Assembly (NCBI GenBank): GCA_021186555.1
Contig: JAJKFL010000042.1
Span: 13,012,781 to 13,076,780, forward strand
DNA: 64,000 nucleotides
Source: Reticulitermes speratus
Taxonomy: Eukaryota; Arthropoda; Insecta; Blattodea; Rhinotermitidae
Reading direction: 5' to 3'
Shown: piece after piece, positions 24,271 through 36,520 of the stretch
Numbering within the stretch: position 1 is the first letter of the stretch
Layout: the number at the start of each line of letters is the position of its first letter
Position numbers and translations under genes: made by a program
The notes under the pieces: generated by a model
Told to the model about the DNA's origin: nothing
Databases searched by the model: none
What the model saw: only the letters and a program-made list of their open reading frames with translations

Positions 24271-24464
24271 AAACGCAGCATTTTTCAGCAAATACTATTT
24301 ACATGTCTTATACGGGTATGATTCTCAGAATAAACAGCGATTATTTCCCTATGCAACATAAACCGATTGGGATTTGTTCTGCAAACCGTGAGTGTTTACT
24401 GTACGGTAAGAACTGAATTTTTAAATGTTTGTTCCACGACGTTCCTGACGTAAACAATTGCAAA

Positions 24465-24640
24465 TCACGGTCTCTCACTGCACAGGCCCCGGGTTCGATC
24501 CCGCGTCAGTCCATGTGCGATTTGTGGTGGACAGGGTGGCACTATGACAGGTATGCTACTTCTTCGAGTACCCAGTTTTGCCCTGTCAGTATTACTCAGT
24601 CAATGCTCCTTACTCATCTTCATCTTAATACAACTCTTAT
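24465..24640 (+). mobile_element. Possible SINE of a fourth family
   Basis: Box B-like CCGGGTTCGATCCCG at about 24488-24503, then a short non-coding body (GTGGTGGACAGGGTGGC, CCAGTTTTGCCCTGTCAG). No second copy in this window, so support is weak. Confidence 0.4.
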
Positions 24641-24819
24641 AAGAAAGAGAAATAGGCGAAGCCTAGGAAACTTCCAACAAAGTAATTCTCTTCCAGATCT
24701 TTCTCCTTCTACATCACTTCCAGCAATTGTTCACTAATAATACCGTCATTCAACACTGCATAATCTGAGCTACTGATAAAGGCGTCAAAATAGACAATAC
24801 GTAAAATAAGTAACTGTAT

Positions 24820-25084
24820 GCCGATCCCAGTGGCCGTACGGTCTAAGGCGTGGGTCTTCGGCCGCTCGCTTACTAGGATCGTGGGTTCGAATCCCACCGG
24901 GGGCATGGATGTCTGTCTGTTGTGAGTGTTTTGTGTTGTCAGGTAGAGGTCTCTGCGACGAGCTGGTCCCTCGTCCAGAGGAGTCCTACCGAGTGTGGTG
25001 TGTCTAATGTGTGTGTGATCATGAAACCTCGACGAAACGAGGAGGCCCAGGCCCATATAGGGCTGTCGAGCCAGAGGGAAGAAG
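24820..25084 (+). mobile_element. SINE family A, perfect 12-bp target duplication
   Basis: Flanked by AAGTAACTGTAT (24808-24819 and 25085-25096). Head GCCGATCCCAGTGGCCGTAC; full body. Confidence 0.92.
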
Positions 25085-25174
25085 AAGTAACTGTATATTA
25101 CCCTTTAAAGCCCAGTGCACACTATACGTACTGCCAGGTTTAACATTTTAAAATTGTACGTTCTGCCCACACAG

Positions 25175-25403
25175 TGTATTTATGTGTTTTGTATGGATCT
25201 CAGAACAAACAGCGATTATTTCCGTATACAACATTAACTGACTGGTTTGTATAACTGAGACGGAGTGTGTTTACTGCGCGGTACGGACTGTATTTATGTG
25301 TTTTGTGTGGATCTGAGAACAAACAGCGATTATTTCCGTATACAACATTAACTGACTGGTGTTCATAACCCGAATGAAGAGTGTTTACTGCGCGGTACGA
25401 ACT
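25175..25403. repeat. 115-bp tandem duplication, with a diverged third copy at 24309-24420
   Basis: GTATTTATGTGTTTTGTATG starts the first copy and recurs at 25290. AACAGCGATTATTTCCGTAT and TTTACTGCGCGGTACG are shared. A more diverged copy (AACAGCGATTATTTCCCTAT) follows repeat family E at about 24330. Function unknown. Confidence 0.85.
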
Positions 25404-25699
25404 TGATCTTCACATATGATTCAGGTTAATCTCAGCCTTTAAAGGGTTTCAAAATCCATCAGGGATATGTGGCCACAGAATATTTAAATGGAGAAACCGA
25501 AACGTTCACACCAATGTTGTTCCATTTAACGCACACTGGACAAACAGTGCATAAAAAGCAGCACGATGAGGTGAATTCCAGCGAGTCGCACGTACTATGT
25601 TTCACCAAAATCAATCAATAAGGAGAAGAACCTTAATTTCTGGAGTATTTAATTCATAATGTTACGTGACTTCAGTACTCCTCACTAAATATTCATAGC

Positions 25700-25975
25700 T
25701 TGATCAAATTAAAAAGGATGAGATGGGTTGGGCACGTGGCACGTACGGGAAAGAAGAGAAAAGCATGCAACGTTCCGTGGGGAAAAATGAATATAGGAGA
25801 CCATGTCGCAGGTTTATGGATAAGAAAAAGTGGCGAGCTGTTGTGAAAACGGTAATGAACCTCCTGATTCCATAACATGCAGGGCACTTCTAGAATAGCT
25901 GAGGAACTAAAAGTTTCTGAATAATGACTCTGCTCCATGAAGTTAGCTAGCTATTTAGTTAGTTATTCCAACCCT
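25700..25975 (+). mobile_element. LINE tail, plus strand
   Basis: AAAAGGATGAGATGGGTTGG encodes [11 protein letters not shown], the hallmark of this LINE tail; the 3' end reads TCTGCTCCATGAAGTTAGC. Faces the minus-strand copy at 26195-26680. Confidence 0.65.
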
Positions 25976-26194
25976 AACGTTAAGCCCTTCAACACCTCAA
26001 CAGGAAATGGTCAAAACAAATTTCGTCAAAACTGCGTGGCTCAGTAACGTGAAAAGTTCTGGACATGAATTTATACTACGTAAGATAGTACAATAACAAT
26101 AGGCTGCAGCAGTGCTACGACCAGAGAATATGTTTTGACAAAGGAAAACACTAATACCGCCTCAAGCATATAATCCAATGCTACCATTTTCTCC

Positions 26195-26680
26195 TAACTA
26201 ACTAACTAACTCCATGGAGCACAGTCCTTCTTGAGAAGCTAACAGGTCCTCAGCTAGTCAAGAAATTCCCCGCGTTTTATTGAACCCGAAGGTTCATTAC
26301 CGCACTCACAAGAGCCCGCCACCTGTCCCTATCCTGAGCCATATCAATCCAGTCCATGCCCCCCATCCCACTTCTTGAAGATCCATTTTAATATTATCCT
26401 CCCATCTACACCTGGGTCTTCCAAGTGGTCTCCTTCCCTCAGGTCTCCCCACCAAAATCCTGTATGCACCTCTCCCCTAACCCATACGTGCTACATGCCC
26501 CACCCACCTCATTCTTCTTGATTTGATCACACCCGAATAATAGTTGGTGATGAGTACACATCATTCAGTTCCTCGTTATGCAGTCTTCTCCACTCCCCCG
26601 TTACCTCGTCCCTCTCAGGCCCAAATATCCTCCTCAGCACCCTATTCTCGACACCCTCAGCCTATGTGCTATCATAACTA
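26195..26680 (-). mobile_element. LINE tail, best-kept copy in window
   Basis: The minus strand encodes [63 protein letters not shown] and NAGNFLTS in order with few breaks. This is the C-terminal and 3' end of a non-LTR retrotransposon. It lies just upstream of the first recognised CUB exon. Confidence 0.85.
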
Positions 26681-26746
26681 TTTTCTGACATACATAATGA
26701 TGGAAAAGTATGTGTTGAATACATACAGAAGTATTTTAAATTTCAG

Positions 26747-29700
26747 GTACTCTTCAAAGTACTGGATGTTACATCCGTCTAGAAACATCCGAAGGATTCT
26801 TGGACTCTCCTAACTATCCTGACAATTATCCCCCGGGATTTGACTGCTGCTATGATATTGCAAGGCCCTCATCCCAGCACTGCGGAGTGAAATTCTATGG
26901 TACGTACAATCCCACTAGAACTAACCAACCAAAAACAAAGGGCAGAGATTTGCCCTTGGCGCAAGTCGACGTCCGTAAGTCCGTTACGACATTCCTGCGC
27001 ACGAAACACAGTGATGGGCTATAACACGGAAACCCTATAAACTATAAAAGGGACTGTGCTTACGCTAACGGATTTCCCGTCTTGTCTGAGTGTCTTGATG
27101 TGGTCATACTAAGAACTGCTGCTACAACTAGTAAACTGTGCGCTTGGGGGGGGGGGGGGATAAATTTGGTTGGATGGATGTCTGGGGTTTGAACCGAGAG
27201 TAGCGTAAGTGCCTCCCAAGTAGCTAAACTGGTGGGTTCTCCGCACCAGCTAACTGCCATTCGAAACCCCCGGTACTCTGACATAGTGGAACCTCCACAT
27301 CTTCGTGACTCGGTGCATTAGTCGCAATAGGGAGACACTTGCATTGCAACGCCTGCGCCTTCCCGACCTGCATGAGGACATGCATAGCCCATTACTGGAC
27401 GAACGAAATGCTTATAAAGCAAAACGTCGTCTCTGATGGACAGCCACTTCTCCTATTAAGGTGGGGGCCTAACATGCCCAATCTCCTGGCTGCCATCTTT
27501 CCTACGTGATTTATGTAAGTCGACCAGGTCAGCTGCATGCCGAGGGTCTTCCCAAGACACCGAGATGTATCGACCCACTGGATTGACTCCCCAAAGAGCT
27601 GTCAGTCGTGTGGCCTTCACTGTGCTCTTCCAGACGTTGACAGCGATCCCCCATTCCAGCAGCACTGTTGCTTGTATGCCACACTTTACTTTGTTGTTAT
27701 TCCTTACCTCACCCCATGGAACAGTGTCCTTCTTGAGAAGCTAACAATCACTCATCTACTCAAGAAACCCCCACATTTATGGAGCACAACGGTATGTGTA
27801 CTACCATGTTCACAGAATATTTCACTACTCCCTATCCCAAGCCTCAAATCCATACCGTCCTACCCTCTTTATTTATTATCATTCTTCCATCTATGCCTAG
27901 ACTGCCTTATCACATTAAATAAGCATTTTTTTCATGGAAACCAGTACACAGTTTCAATGGACTCTGCCCTTTCAGTTAGAATGACATATGGCACTCTTGT
28001 TCAGAAGTCAAATTTTAAACAAAGTAAGCTAATGTATGTTTTATTCACCAGCTGAACAGATGACTATTGTGCAAACACCTGAAGATGGTGGTTTCTGCCA
28101 GACAGACTGGCTAGCTGTGGACTCCTGTGTTCCAGAAGGGGGGAGCAGATTCTGTGGTAATCTCACCGGTTCTACATGTGAGTGTGCATGTTGCATCAAG
28201 GTAAAATAGAGTTTATCTTATTTATATTTCACCAGAACCAACATGTCTTTAACATTGTTCTTTCTTTCTGTGGCACAAGAGACCAACTCAGGCCTAGGCC
28301 ACCTCATTGTTGAGGTCTCTAGATCACACACATTTAGACACACACACGTGGTAGGACTCCTCTGAACGAGTGATCAGCCATTGCAGAGGCCACTACCTAC
28401 ACAACAACGACAAACACAAGAGACAAACATACACGCTCTCAGTGGGATTTGAACACACGATCCCAACAACCAAGCAGCTTCAGACCTATGCGTAGACCGC
28501 ATGGTCACCGGATCAGCCTTTAACCCTATTACCTCACATAAAAAACATTATAAGACCGCCTACCTGACTAAATAATAGCGGCAAAATGCATTCTGATTTT
28601 TCTTAAAATAAAGAGTAGTGAGGTTATTCATATTTTATGACAATGTTATTAATGCACAGTGGGTTTCTGTTGTTGCTTACAGCTTCAATGTTCAGGTCAA
28701 CAATAACAGAAACTCTGTGTGTGTTGTGTGTGTGTGTGTGTGCGCGCGCGTGTTATTTTTCATACAATTTTTAATGTTACCCCCACAGCACAAAATATGA
28801 TTTCTTATTTTAAACAGTTGGCAAGTAATGAAACAGTCATGGAAATAATTCACTTTTGTGCTGTAATATAAACCCTTTATGATCGCCAAGCAGCCAGACT
28901 GAGACAGAGACAGAAGGTAAAACAGACAAGGCTGTACGAAGAGTTCTATATACGGCAGAAAATCTGTCCTATAGATGTCAGTTCTATAACAACATCTTAC
29001 TTAAAAGAGCATAATGATTTGATCCCAAATTTCCTGTACATGAATTAAGGACTTTTTGAGTCCACACATAAATTTATTGTCATACACATCCATGTTTCAG
29101 ATATGTAGGATTTCATATATAAGCAATTATCTTGGAAGTTTATTATTGAAATAAAGTTGTCTATAAATTTCAGAACAAAAAAATTCAAAGTTTAAAGACC
29201 ACAAACAGTAATTCTTGTTACCCTTTTATCATTTGGTCTTGCTCTTTCATCTTCTATGTTGTTATCACTCTTGTCACACAGCCACTGTACTGTTTACACA
29301 ATTTTGTTTCTCATAATTATCAATGGTCACCTTACTATTGATTAAATTCCAGCTGTTACCACTGATCTTGAAAACAGAAATGATAAAAAAAAAGCCAACA
29401 TAAAGAAAACCCATCACCATTACAGCCACCAGCTGAAATAATGTGTGTACAAATGCACCATACCTCATACAGTACACAATGTTCTGCATAAGACTGGTGT
29501 ACCTCTTTTGCTGTACCTTGTCTAGAGTTAATCTTGTGATTTTTGCAGTTCAGTACTTGTTTCAACCAGGTTCCAGAGCACTACGCCTCATATTTCACAG
29601 TTCACTGCAAGTTCCAGAGGACAGACCTCACTCAAACGTTAAATACCAATATCGATTAAGATATCAAATCTTGGATGACTGTGGAGGTCTCTTCCAAGAA

Positions 29701-31887
29701 CCCAGCATCTCTGATATCCCCGGAGAAGTAGGCATGACCTGCTACACTCGGATTCTTGACAAGCGTGGTTCGATCAACACTCCCTTCTACCCTGAATACT
29801 ACCCTCACAACCTGGACTGTGTCTATGAATTCATCAGGCAAGTATTTAAAAAATCTTGCTGTCACAAACCCCTAACAACTTCAGAATTATTTTTAAATAA
29901 AGGTGACAGGCTTTTGAACAAAGACATACAGAATACATAACAATTATGCAAAATATAAATAAACTATGCAGACAACACCACGTATATTTTCCACACAATT
30001 TTCAAATGCTTAAGTTCTATAGTATGGAACGTGCTTTGTCATTACATTAAATCCTTCTCACAGAGCTTTGCCCATACCATTGCCCAGTAACCGCTAAGTC
30101 ACCCACACCACTTCCTTAGCCTAACAGAAGTTATAATACCCCAGAAATGAATGATTCTACAACCAGTCCAGAAAACAGAAGAACAATACAACACAATCAC
30201 TAAAATATTTAAAATATTATCTTTGACCTTTTTTGACTTTGATTAACTTTTATTGCAAAAATGTACCAAAAACATCCTAAAATAAAAACAGCAGTGAAAT
30301 GAAAAACTCACAGTTGTTGCATTTAATTTACTCTGATGCAGGGCCAATCCTTTCATCTGTGGAATTAAAATGCGTTCTGTGGACTTCCAGCTGGAACCCT
30401 CAACATTAACACCATTCGGCGGTGCCTGTGCAGACTATCTGCAAGCACCAGGATGTGGCTTTTTGTGTGGCTCCATGAGTTTTCTTGTGAGTTTGTTCAT
30501 TTATCTAAAGCCAGAACAAAAATGCATTGGCAGTTGTGTAGATGGCCTAAACTTTCTCATAAAATGGAAATTAATCTGAATTTTCCTACAAATCAAATTA
30601 CTGTGCTATTGATGAACCAGCATTTCACGTAGTGTACATGTGAGAGCATGTTCAGTTCTACTATTAACACTACTATCCCTGGAGATAATGGAGTAAAAAT
30701 GGGACACAACAGCTTCTGATCCACAATAATAACATTAAGTTATTGAGGAAAACACAAATACCACACAGAATAACACAATGCTCTATTACGTGCCAGTAAG
30801 AAGGGTGGTTGAGAAGTGAAACACAGACTGCACTCTTTCTGCAAAATTATTATCACTTGAAGCTCATAAGAGTAAGTTGGTGATAAGATGGTAAACAACT
30901 ACAGGGAAGCTCCTCTATCGGCTAGCACCATGGTCCTCCCTCTCACCGATCAGGCCATCACCTCCCACACCCTGCCACTGCCAGACCTATATAAGGGCCC
31001 CTGGATAACACCCAGATTATGTGCTCTGAAGACAGCAACTGTACGTTGTTCTCAAGAAGCTATTTCAGAAATACAGGGTCCTTATTTTATCTGACAACTA
31101 TCATTTGTCACTTCTGCCATTACTCTTCAGCACATATGGGCAGTCAGCTGAGTGGGCTACAATACGATTAGCAAGCCAACAGGAAACAGCAACCAATAGT
31201 TCTCAGATAAAATAATGACTGTATATTATGCAGACATTGGATTTACAATAATAATTACAGCTGCCTAAAATATGGGGCCAGTATTCAAGTGGCAACTGAG
31301 ATAGGGTATTAATAACTGCATAAGATATATAATTTTAAACACACAATATTCATTATGTACCATATTAAGTACAAATTTCAGTCAGCACTGTTATTGTAAA
31401 ATCTAACATGTACAATGCAACTTCAGTATAACAAACCACAATGCATGGCCATTAGAAAACACAAAGTTCTTGCAAGATTTGATCAGTGTGTTAAAGTTAA
31501 GAGAATAAGACCCCAGCACGTGCAATGCATACCCTCCCCCACTTCAAGTAAAAGTGCAGGGGCATTGTTTACACTCACATATAATGTGCTAAGTAGCTAG
31601 AATTCATATTGAACAAGTGACTAAATTACAGAAACTCGACCATTTACAGAATTACTTGATTTTTATGACTCCTACATTAAACTTGGACAAATGTTTCACA
31701 CACAAATGTGATTTTAAGCTTCCACTGTATTACCTTCGGTTCTTCACCACATAAAGCTGTATTTTTCTGTTTAGGGACAGCAGTGTATCAACCAGGTGCC
31801 ACAAGTCAGAGATTTCACTTTCATTCTGATGAGGCCAACACTCAGCAGGGATTTCTCATTGCCTTTGAACAAGTTTATCGCTGCTGA
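26747..31887 (+). CDS. Two-CUB-domain protein, 3' five exons of a gene
   Basis: Exons inferred from reading frame and splice signals: 26747-26899, 28052-28177, 29549-29837, 30342-30490 and 31775-31887, with the TGA stop at 31885-31887. Phases agree at every junction. Together they give about 275 residues of two consecutive CUB domains. CUB1 opens with SPNYPDNYPPGFDCCYDI and has GFCQTDWLAVDSC and RFCGN. CUB2 opens with TPFYPEYYPHNLDCVYEF and has ACADYLQAPGC and FLCGS, and the protein ends FEQVYRC. CUB domains are extracellular beta-sandwich protein-interaction modules, so a secreted or membrane-attached product is likely. The first exon starts with two bases of a split codon, so at least one 5' exon lies upstream; I found no start codon or signal peptide. 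The third intron uses a GC donor. The donor at 30491 (GTTTGT) is weak, and a stronger GTGAGT at 30487 is out of phase. No catalytic domain is visible; the specific gene is not identified. Confidence 0.85.
27165..27690 (-). mobile_element. Jockey-like LINE RT C-terminal fragment in CUB intron
   Basis: The minus strand reads LLEWGIAVNVWKST, then with frame changes LNRRSGC, SKCLxIATNAP-like, AENPPV and QTPDIHPTKF, the order seen in Jockey-type reverse transcriptases. At least three frame changes. Confidence 0.65.
27705..27925 (-). mobile_element. LINE tail fragment in CUB intron
   Basis: The CCCATGGAACAGTGTCCTTC, TTGAGAAGCTAAC and CTCAAGAAACCCCC blocks match the tail at 26195-26680. Confidence 0.6.
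28262..28518 (-). mobile_element. SINE family A, old copy in CUB intron
   Basis: Diverged but full-length: the minus strand keeps the CGTGTGTGTGTCTAAATGTG region, CAGAGGAGTCCTACC and a decayed box B (GTGTTCAAATCCC). Confidence 0.75.
28716..28752. repeat. (TG)n / (CG)n microsatellite in CUB intron
   Basis: TGTGTGTG... followed by CGCGCGCG, a potential Z-DNA former. Confidence 0.85.
28901..29548 (+). other. CUB intron interior
   Basis: AT-rich intron with a pyrimidine tract before the acceptor TTTTTGCAG at 29540-29548. No inserted elements recognised. Confidence 0.6.
29838..30341 (+). other. GC-AG intron in the CUB gene
   Basis: Exon 3 ends ...ATCAG and the intron begins GCAAGT, the usual context of GC-AG introns. 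The acceptor is GATGCAG at 30335-30341. Using this donor gives matching phases (AG plus G makes an Arg codon) and an uninterrupted CUB domain. The nearest GT (29842) would put the next exon out of frame. Confidence 0.7.
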
Positions 31888-32135
31888 TGCAGAACAATGA
31901 AGCCAAATAGTATACATTTGTGCTAACAAAGGTGTTATAAATCAGGGAAAGTTCCATGAATAGCACCTACCAATATATACTGCCAAGCAACAGTATGAGT
32001 ATTACTTCTGTTTTCAGTAGCTTTATCTTTTGATTCTTCATTATTAGGAGGACAGATGTGAATAGAGAAAATGTAGATACACTGCTAGCTTCTCTCTCCT
32101 TATAAATAAGGTAGGATATCTAAGAATGGCCACAT

Positions 32136-32141
32136 AATAAA
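32136..32141 (+). terminator. Candidate poly(A) signal of the CUB gene
   Basis: AATAAA about 250 bp after the stop codon at 31887. It is the first canonical hexamer I noticed after the stop. A longer 3'UTR using later signals is possible. Confidence 0.35.
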
Positions 32142-32189
32142 GTACTCTTTGAATAAGGTCAATGCGTACCTTTAATTGAGAGCCATTAT

Positions 32190-32193
32190 TATA

Positions 32194-32227
<34 letters not shown>
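32190..32227. repeat. (TTA)n microsatellite
   Basis: About 12 units, 50 bp past the candidate CUB poly(A) signal. Confidence 0.9.
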
Positions 32228-32231
<4 letters not shown>

Positions 32232-33134
32232 GAAGAAAACTACCAACACTCTGGTATTACAGCCCCAGAAGGCAAGACCAGTAATAACAAAGAATTCCTA
32301 CTGGATCAAATTCCAAGTCAGTTCAATCAAATTCTTATTATCTATAACTGTTTTCTTAAAATACCGTATAATATTACTTTAATATCCATCTCAGCCTTTC
32401 ATAGTGCCCACAATCTTAATTTTATTGAGAATAAGTGACCATAACTCACAGCCATTTGTATCAAGGACGGTTCTAACCATTAGAATATATTGTAACAGGA
32501 GAATAACTTCATTAGAATACAGCATTGTATATAAATATATTTCTAACATGTCTGCTCTATCTACCCATCTTTATACAAACTCAAAAATATTTTCAAAGAC
32601 AATTATTGTTTCTAAATCAAAAATACTAACCTCCAGTTGGTCAGCAGCTCCTTCAGTAATATTAGACAGACCAATATTTCATTCACCTGTATTTTTACCA
32701 CTGACCATTTGCTCTCACCCTTCATCCATGAACTGATGGAATATCTGGTGGCATAACCTTACAAAAAACACATATAACTCATATACCTATTAAGACCTGG
32801 CTTTCCAGTGTGCACTTTGCTTGTTAAGAATTCATGAATTTGACTTCAGTTGTACTGCTACACACATGGATAAAGTTTTTTATAGGGAAGTTGCCCATGT
32901 TACAGAACGATACTTTGTTTCCAAAATGACTTACTTAATAAAATAAAAAATTTTACTTCTAGCAATATCACCATGTTTTTATAATATGCAAGTTAAATTA
33001 TTTATTTATAGATATTTAGATATTTCAAAATTCCATTATAAATAAAAAATTTTGAATGTGAAAATAAATAACAATATATTGCCTACATTTTGATAAACAC
33101 ACAAAAAATTTACAAAATAAAATCTCTACCGAGG

Positions 33135-33600
33135 TCACAGAAGGACGTCCCATGGATTGTGGGGATGATGACAATCCAGAAGACTTGCTCTGTTCTGCCT
33201 ACTGCTGAATTCCCCTCCAGCTACTACTGGCTCAGAATAAAACATCTCTCTTACAAAGGGTATGGTTTCTGGTGTAAACCCAGTATCACCTGTAAGCTTA
33301 TCATCACAGGACAGTGCAGTAGAAGGAAAAGATGCCTCTTATGCCAGGAAAAGCCATGCAGTGTCACCACAAGTGTTCAGGTTTTGTTCAATGGCCTGGG
33401 CAAGATGTGTTGCTTATTCATCTTCAAAAGTCAAACTGATAAACTGTGGACCATTACAAGGTTTAATGTAGAAACCACTACTTCATTAAACAATTAAAGA
33501 AACAGCATGCACTCCAACAGGAATATACTCTGCATGCATCAACTGTTGAATACCATTATGAAGACCCCACACAGTGTTTATAGGACAATTTTTCAAGAAA
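33135..33600 (-). pseudogene. Decayed coding-like stretch, family not recognised
   Basis: One minus-strand frame gives NTVWGLHNGIQQL, VGVHAVSLIV, GFYIKPCNGPQFISLTFEDE, then ATHLAQAIEQNLNTCGDTAW, DDKLTGDTGFTPETIPFVRE, SEPVVAGGEFSSRQNRASLL and NPWDVLL with a stop at 33137-33135. At least four in-frame stops (two adjacent, plus TAA after FEDE and after WLFLA) argue against a working gene. The composition looks like real protein rather than chance. A second stretch, ATILEKVEVGVNDVLLLGPH, at about 33900-33960 may belong with it. It could be a processed pseudogene or transposon ORF; I do not recognise it. Confidence 0.4.
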
Positions 33601-34484
33601 AAAAGAAAGATGCCACCTTTGATAATTCCATCTTTACTCTAAAGTGGCAGTAATATCACCAACCGACTACACACTATGAGATACAAGGTTCTCACAGCAG
33701 TATTGCTGACTCAAGTCTTCTGAAATATCAAGCCATCAACTAGTACATAATTACTGATGTTTTGAAGGATCATATTGCCTTCATTCTCTTGGTCAAGAAG
33801 AAGGCACTACAATCCTCCACAACAGTGGCAAACATCTACCAATCAACAAGGCATAACATCCCAGAGGACTTGAATGTTAGGCTACACAGTATTTAAATGG
33901 GGGCCAAGCAGCAACACATCATTCACGCCAACCTCCACCTTTTCCAAAATAGTGGCACATGCATATGTATGGTATTCCAAACACACTTGATTTGATGATG
34001 TTATATGATGTTTTATATATAAGGCCCTTCGTTTATTACGAAATATCAACAACTAAATAACATTCAAATTACATTGGTTTACCAGGTTTGACATATTGTA
34101 CACATCAGTGATTTGTAGGCAGTCAGAAATGCAACATTATATGAAAGTATGTTTATTTATACATTGTTGATACTAAGTATTTCAGATTTGGTATGTTGAT
34201 ATTTTGTTCCCATATGAAGCAAACATCTAATCATTTTAATCTTAGTTTGTCCTAGATGTCTTGAGTGTTCATTTCCTATTTTTCACACTGCCACTAAATC
34301 TTACATGTTGCTGATAGTGTTTTCGCAAAAAGGCACAGATGTTCATTCTACTCCATGTACACACTATCAAGCAGAAAACACTTACTGCCCTATAAATACA
34401 TGCTGGTTTTTCTATACAGTACAATCTACAAACTTTAAACTCTTTGTTTAAGTAATAGTAAGTAATTTCATATGTGGTTTAGAC

Positions 34485-34730
34485 CTACAATTTAGAGTGC
34501 CTATTTAAAAAAGTGTTAATGTCACTCTGTACATCTTCCATCATTAAGTTCTGTGTAATTACATTCCCCCCATACTTATTCCACTGTTGAAGGTTGGGAG
34601 AAGAAGAAACACACTTCTTTGTGCCTTCTAAAAGCTGTTCTGCGGAGGTGTGCTTAACTTGTACCTGTCCTGGTACACATAAATTCATATCAACGACTAT
34701 ACCTCCACTTCTGTTTCTGAATTCATTCAT
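34485..34730 (-). CDS. Unrecognised 81-codon reading frame
   Basis: MNEFRNRSGGIVVDMNLCVP at the start and DINTFLNRHSKL at the end, in an otherwise stop-rich AT region. An acceptor-like GAATTCAG lies within its first codons. It could be a terminal exon, a piece of the same decayed gene as 33135-33600, or chance. Confidence 0.15.
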   Translation of the reverse strand: MNEFRNRSGGIVVDMNLCVPGQVQVKHTSAEQLLEGTKKCVSSSPNLQQWNKYGGNVITQNLMMEDVQSDINTFLNRHSKL

Positions 34731-35999
34731 ATTATTACAAAAAGTTGTATATTTAGATATTAATTTAAAATAATTCTAGTCATTTTGAACTATTAATTTT
34801 CACTGACATAATTTACAGGATTCACATTAAAAAGCAATAACACCAATAACTCTGATATTTTTCTAGAAACATCCTGTTCACACTCTGAAGCACATACATG
34901 TAATATTACATTTCCTGCAATTAGTGTCAGCTTTGTAAGATACAATATTGCATTTCAACATGTCTTTATTTGTAACCTTTATTAATAGGATGGCTTCACA
35001 TTAGAAATCATCCAATACAAGTGGTCTACAGTAGTTTGTAGTGCTTTTATCAAAACTGAGCTACATGTGAATATTATTCAAAATATGTCCAGCCACCAGT
35101 GGTTGGATGCTTTTGTCACAAACAAAGTATTTCATTCAGCAGATTATGCAAAGAACAAAACATATGTGAAAACATTGTGCTTCAAATTATAATCATTGGA
35201 CTGCTTATGTAAACTTTAAACTTGTTCTGCTTGGCAGTCTTCAAACTGTATTTTCATTTAACCCTCTACGTTTTCAAAAAACATGTTTTAAAATTTAATG
35301 ATTTAGAATGTACAAATGTTGTCATCCATCTCCAAAACTTAAACTGACATACAGCAGTAATTACAGGCAAAACACCTGTACATTTTATTGCCCCATTTAA
35401 AGTATCAAGACTCAGCATTCTCCCCAAGGAAAAAGACACTTTGCAAGTTGTGTAGTTTTGTTACAGCTAGATTTGTTAAATTGAAAAATGCAAATAGTGG
35501 AATTCACTGTATTGTATTGTATTGTATTTTATTTCGTCCTACAAATCATTACAGAAATCTTGCAATAAAAGCAATTACGTGCAATGCAAAATATGGCTCA
35601 CTTATTGCATCCCAATATAAAACACTGTACACAGTTAATCGAATCAACCCTGTAGAAGTTTCAATAAACCAGGCGTAGACAGTCTTCCAAAGCTTGGCCA
35701 TATTGTGCAAAACACACTCGTTTAATTGAGGTAAGTGGATGAATATTAGTATTATTGACTTCCTGACACAATCATTTAATTAATAGCCAGTCATGAGGAT
35801 GGCACATGGTTTCCTGACCCAACTCACACAAGACCAATGCCTTCAATTCAAGCATGCCTGTTGAGTGACGTTCTGGATAAAGTTCATTATGTGTTTCATA
35901 GGATACATCTTCTCTTCTTCTTTAGGCCTCAAGTTTCGCCTTGGCTTCCCTTTTAATACGGCTTCTGAACATTACTATTTTTTCAAGGATGAGGTTGTC

Positions 36000-36240
36000 A
36001 GCCTCATGCCCAACCCCCAACCAGGAGGGCCACACTTTGATTTTGGGTGTGCTCCCCTAGCAAGGTTGGCAAACTCCCAAGGAGCCCTCCCTACCCAGTC
36101 ATTATGGGACATTCTTTGGCTGCTCTGCTCAGACCTATCCGGTTTGGGTGACCCTACCAGCAGCTATGCTAATGCCACCATAGCCCCTAGCTTCATTGGA
36201 GCATGCAATCCTCCCCGCCTGGTTTAACATAAACCTTCGA
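36000..36240. repeat. Probable interspersed repeat
   Basis: GGGTGACCCTACCAGCAGCT and GGAGCATGCAATCCTCCCCG look like a repeat I associate with insect genomes, but there is no second copy here and I cannot name its family. A C run of about 14 follows at 36250. Confidence 0.35.
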
Positions 36241-36394
36241 ATGGGCGGTGCCCCCCCCCCCCCGGGAAGTCATAGGATAAATACAGTAATTAAATTTGGC
36301 CAAAAATAATAGCTCGGTATCAGAATAAAAATATGCAGTTTCTTTCAGTCCAGAACAATATTTTATTACAAGAACATCTTGGATTTCCCCCTCT

Positions 36395-36520
36395 TAATTA
36401 ACTCCATACAAGAAGCTCCCTCTTAGAAGCTAGTAGTCATTCAGGCAGTCAAGAAAGTCTGCCACTTCACTGAAAGTTCATTATCATGTTCAAAAGACCC
36501 TGGCACAGGTTCTCTTACCT
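36395..36520 (-). mobile_element. Short LINE tail fragment
   Basis: ACTCCATACAAGAAGCTCCC, GGCAGTCAAGAAAGTCTGCC and AGTTCATTATCATGTTCAAA parallel the tail at 26200-26300. Confidence 0.5.

Noticed and set aside
30487-30492. GTGAGT as donor of CUB exon 4
   Set aside because: Stronger consensus than 30491, but it puts the last CUB exon out of frame and breaks the match with CUB1.
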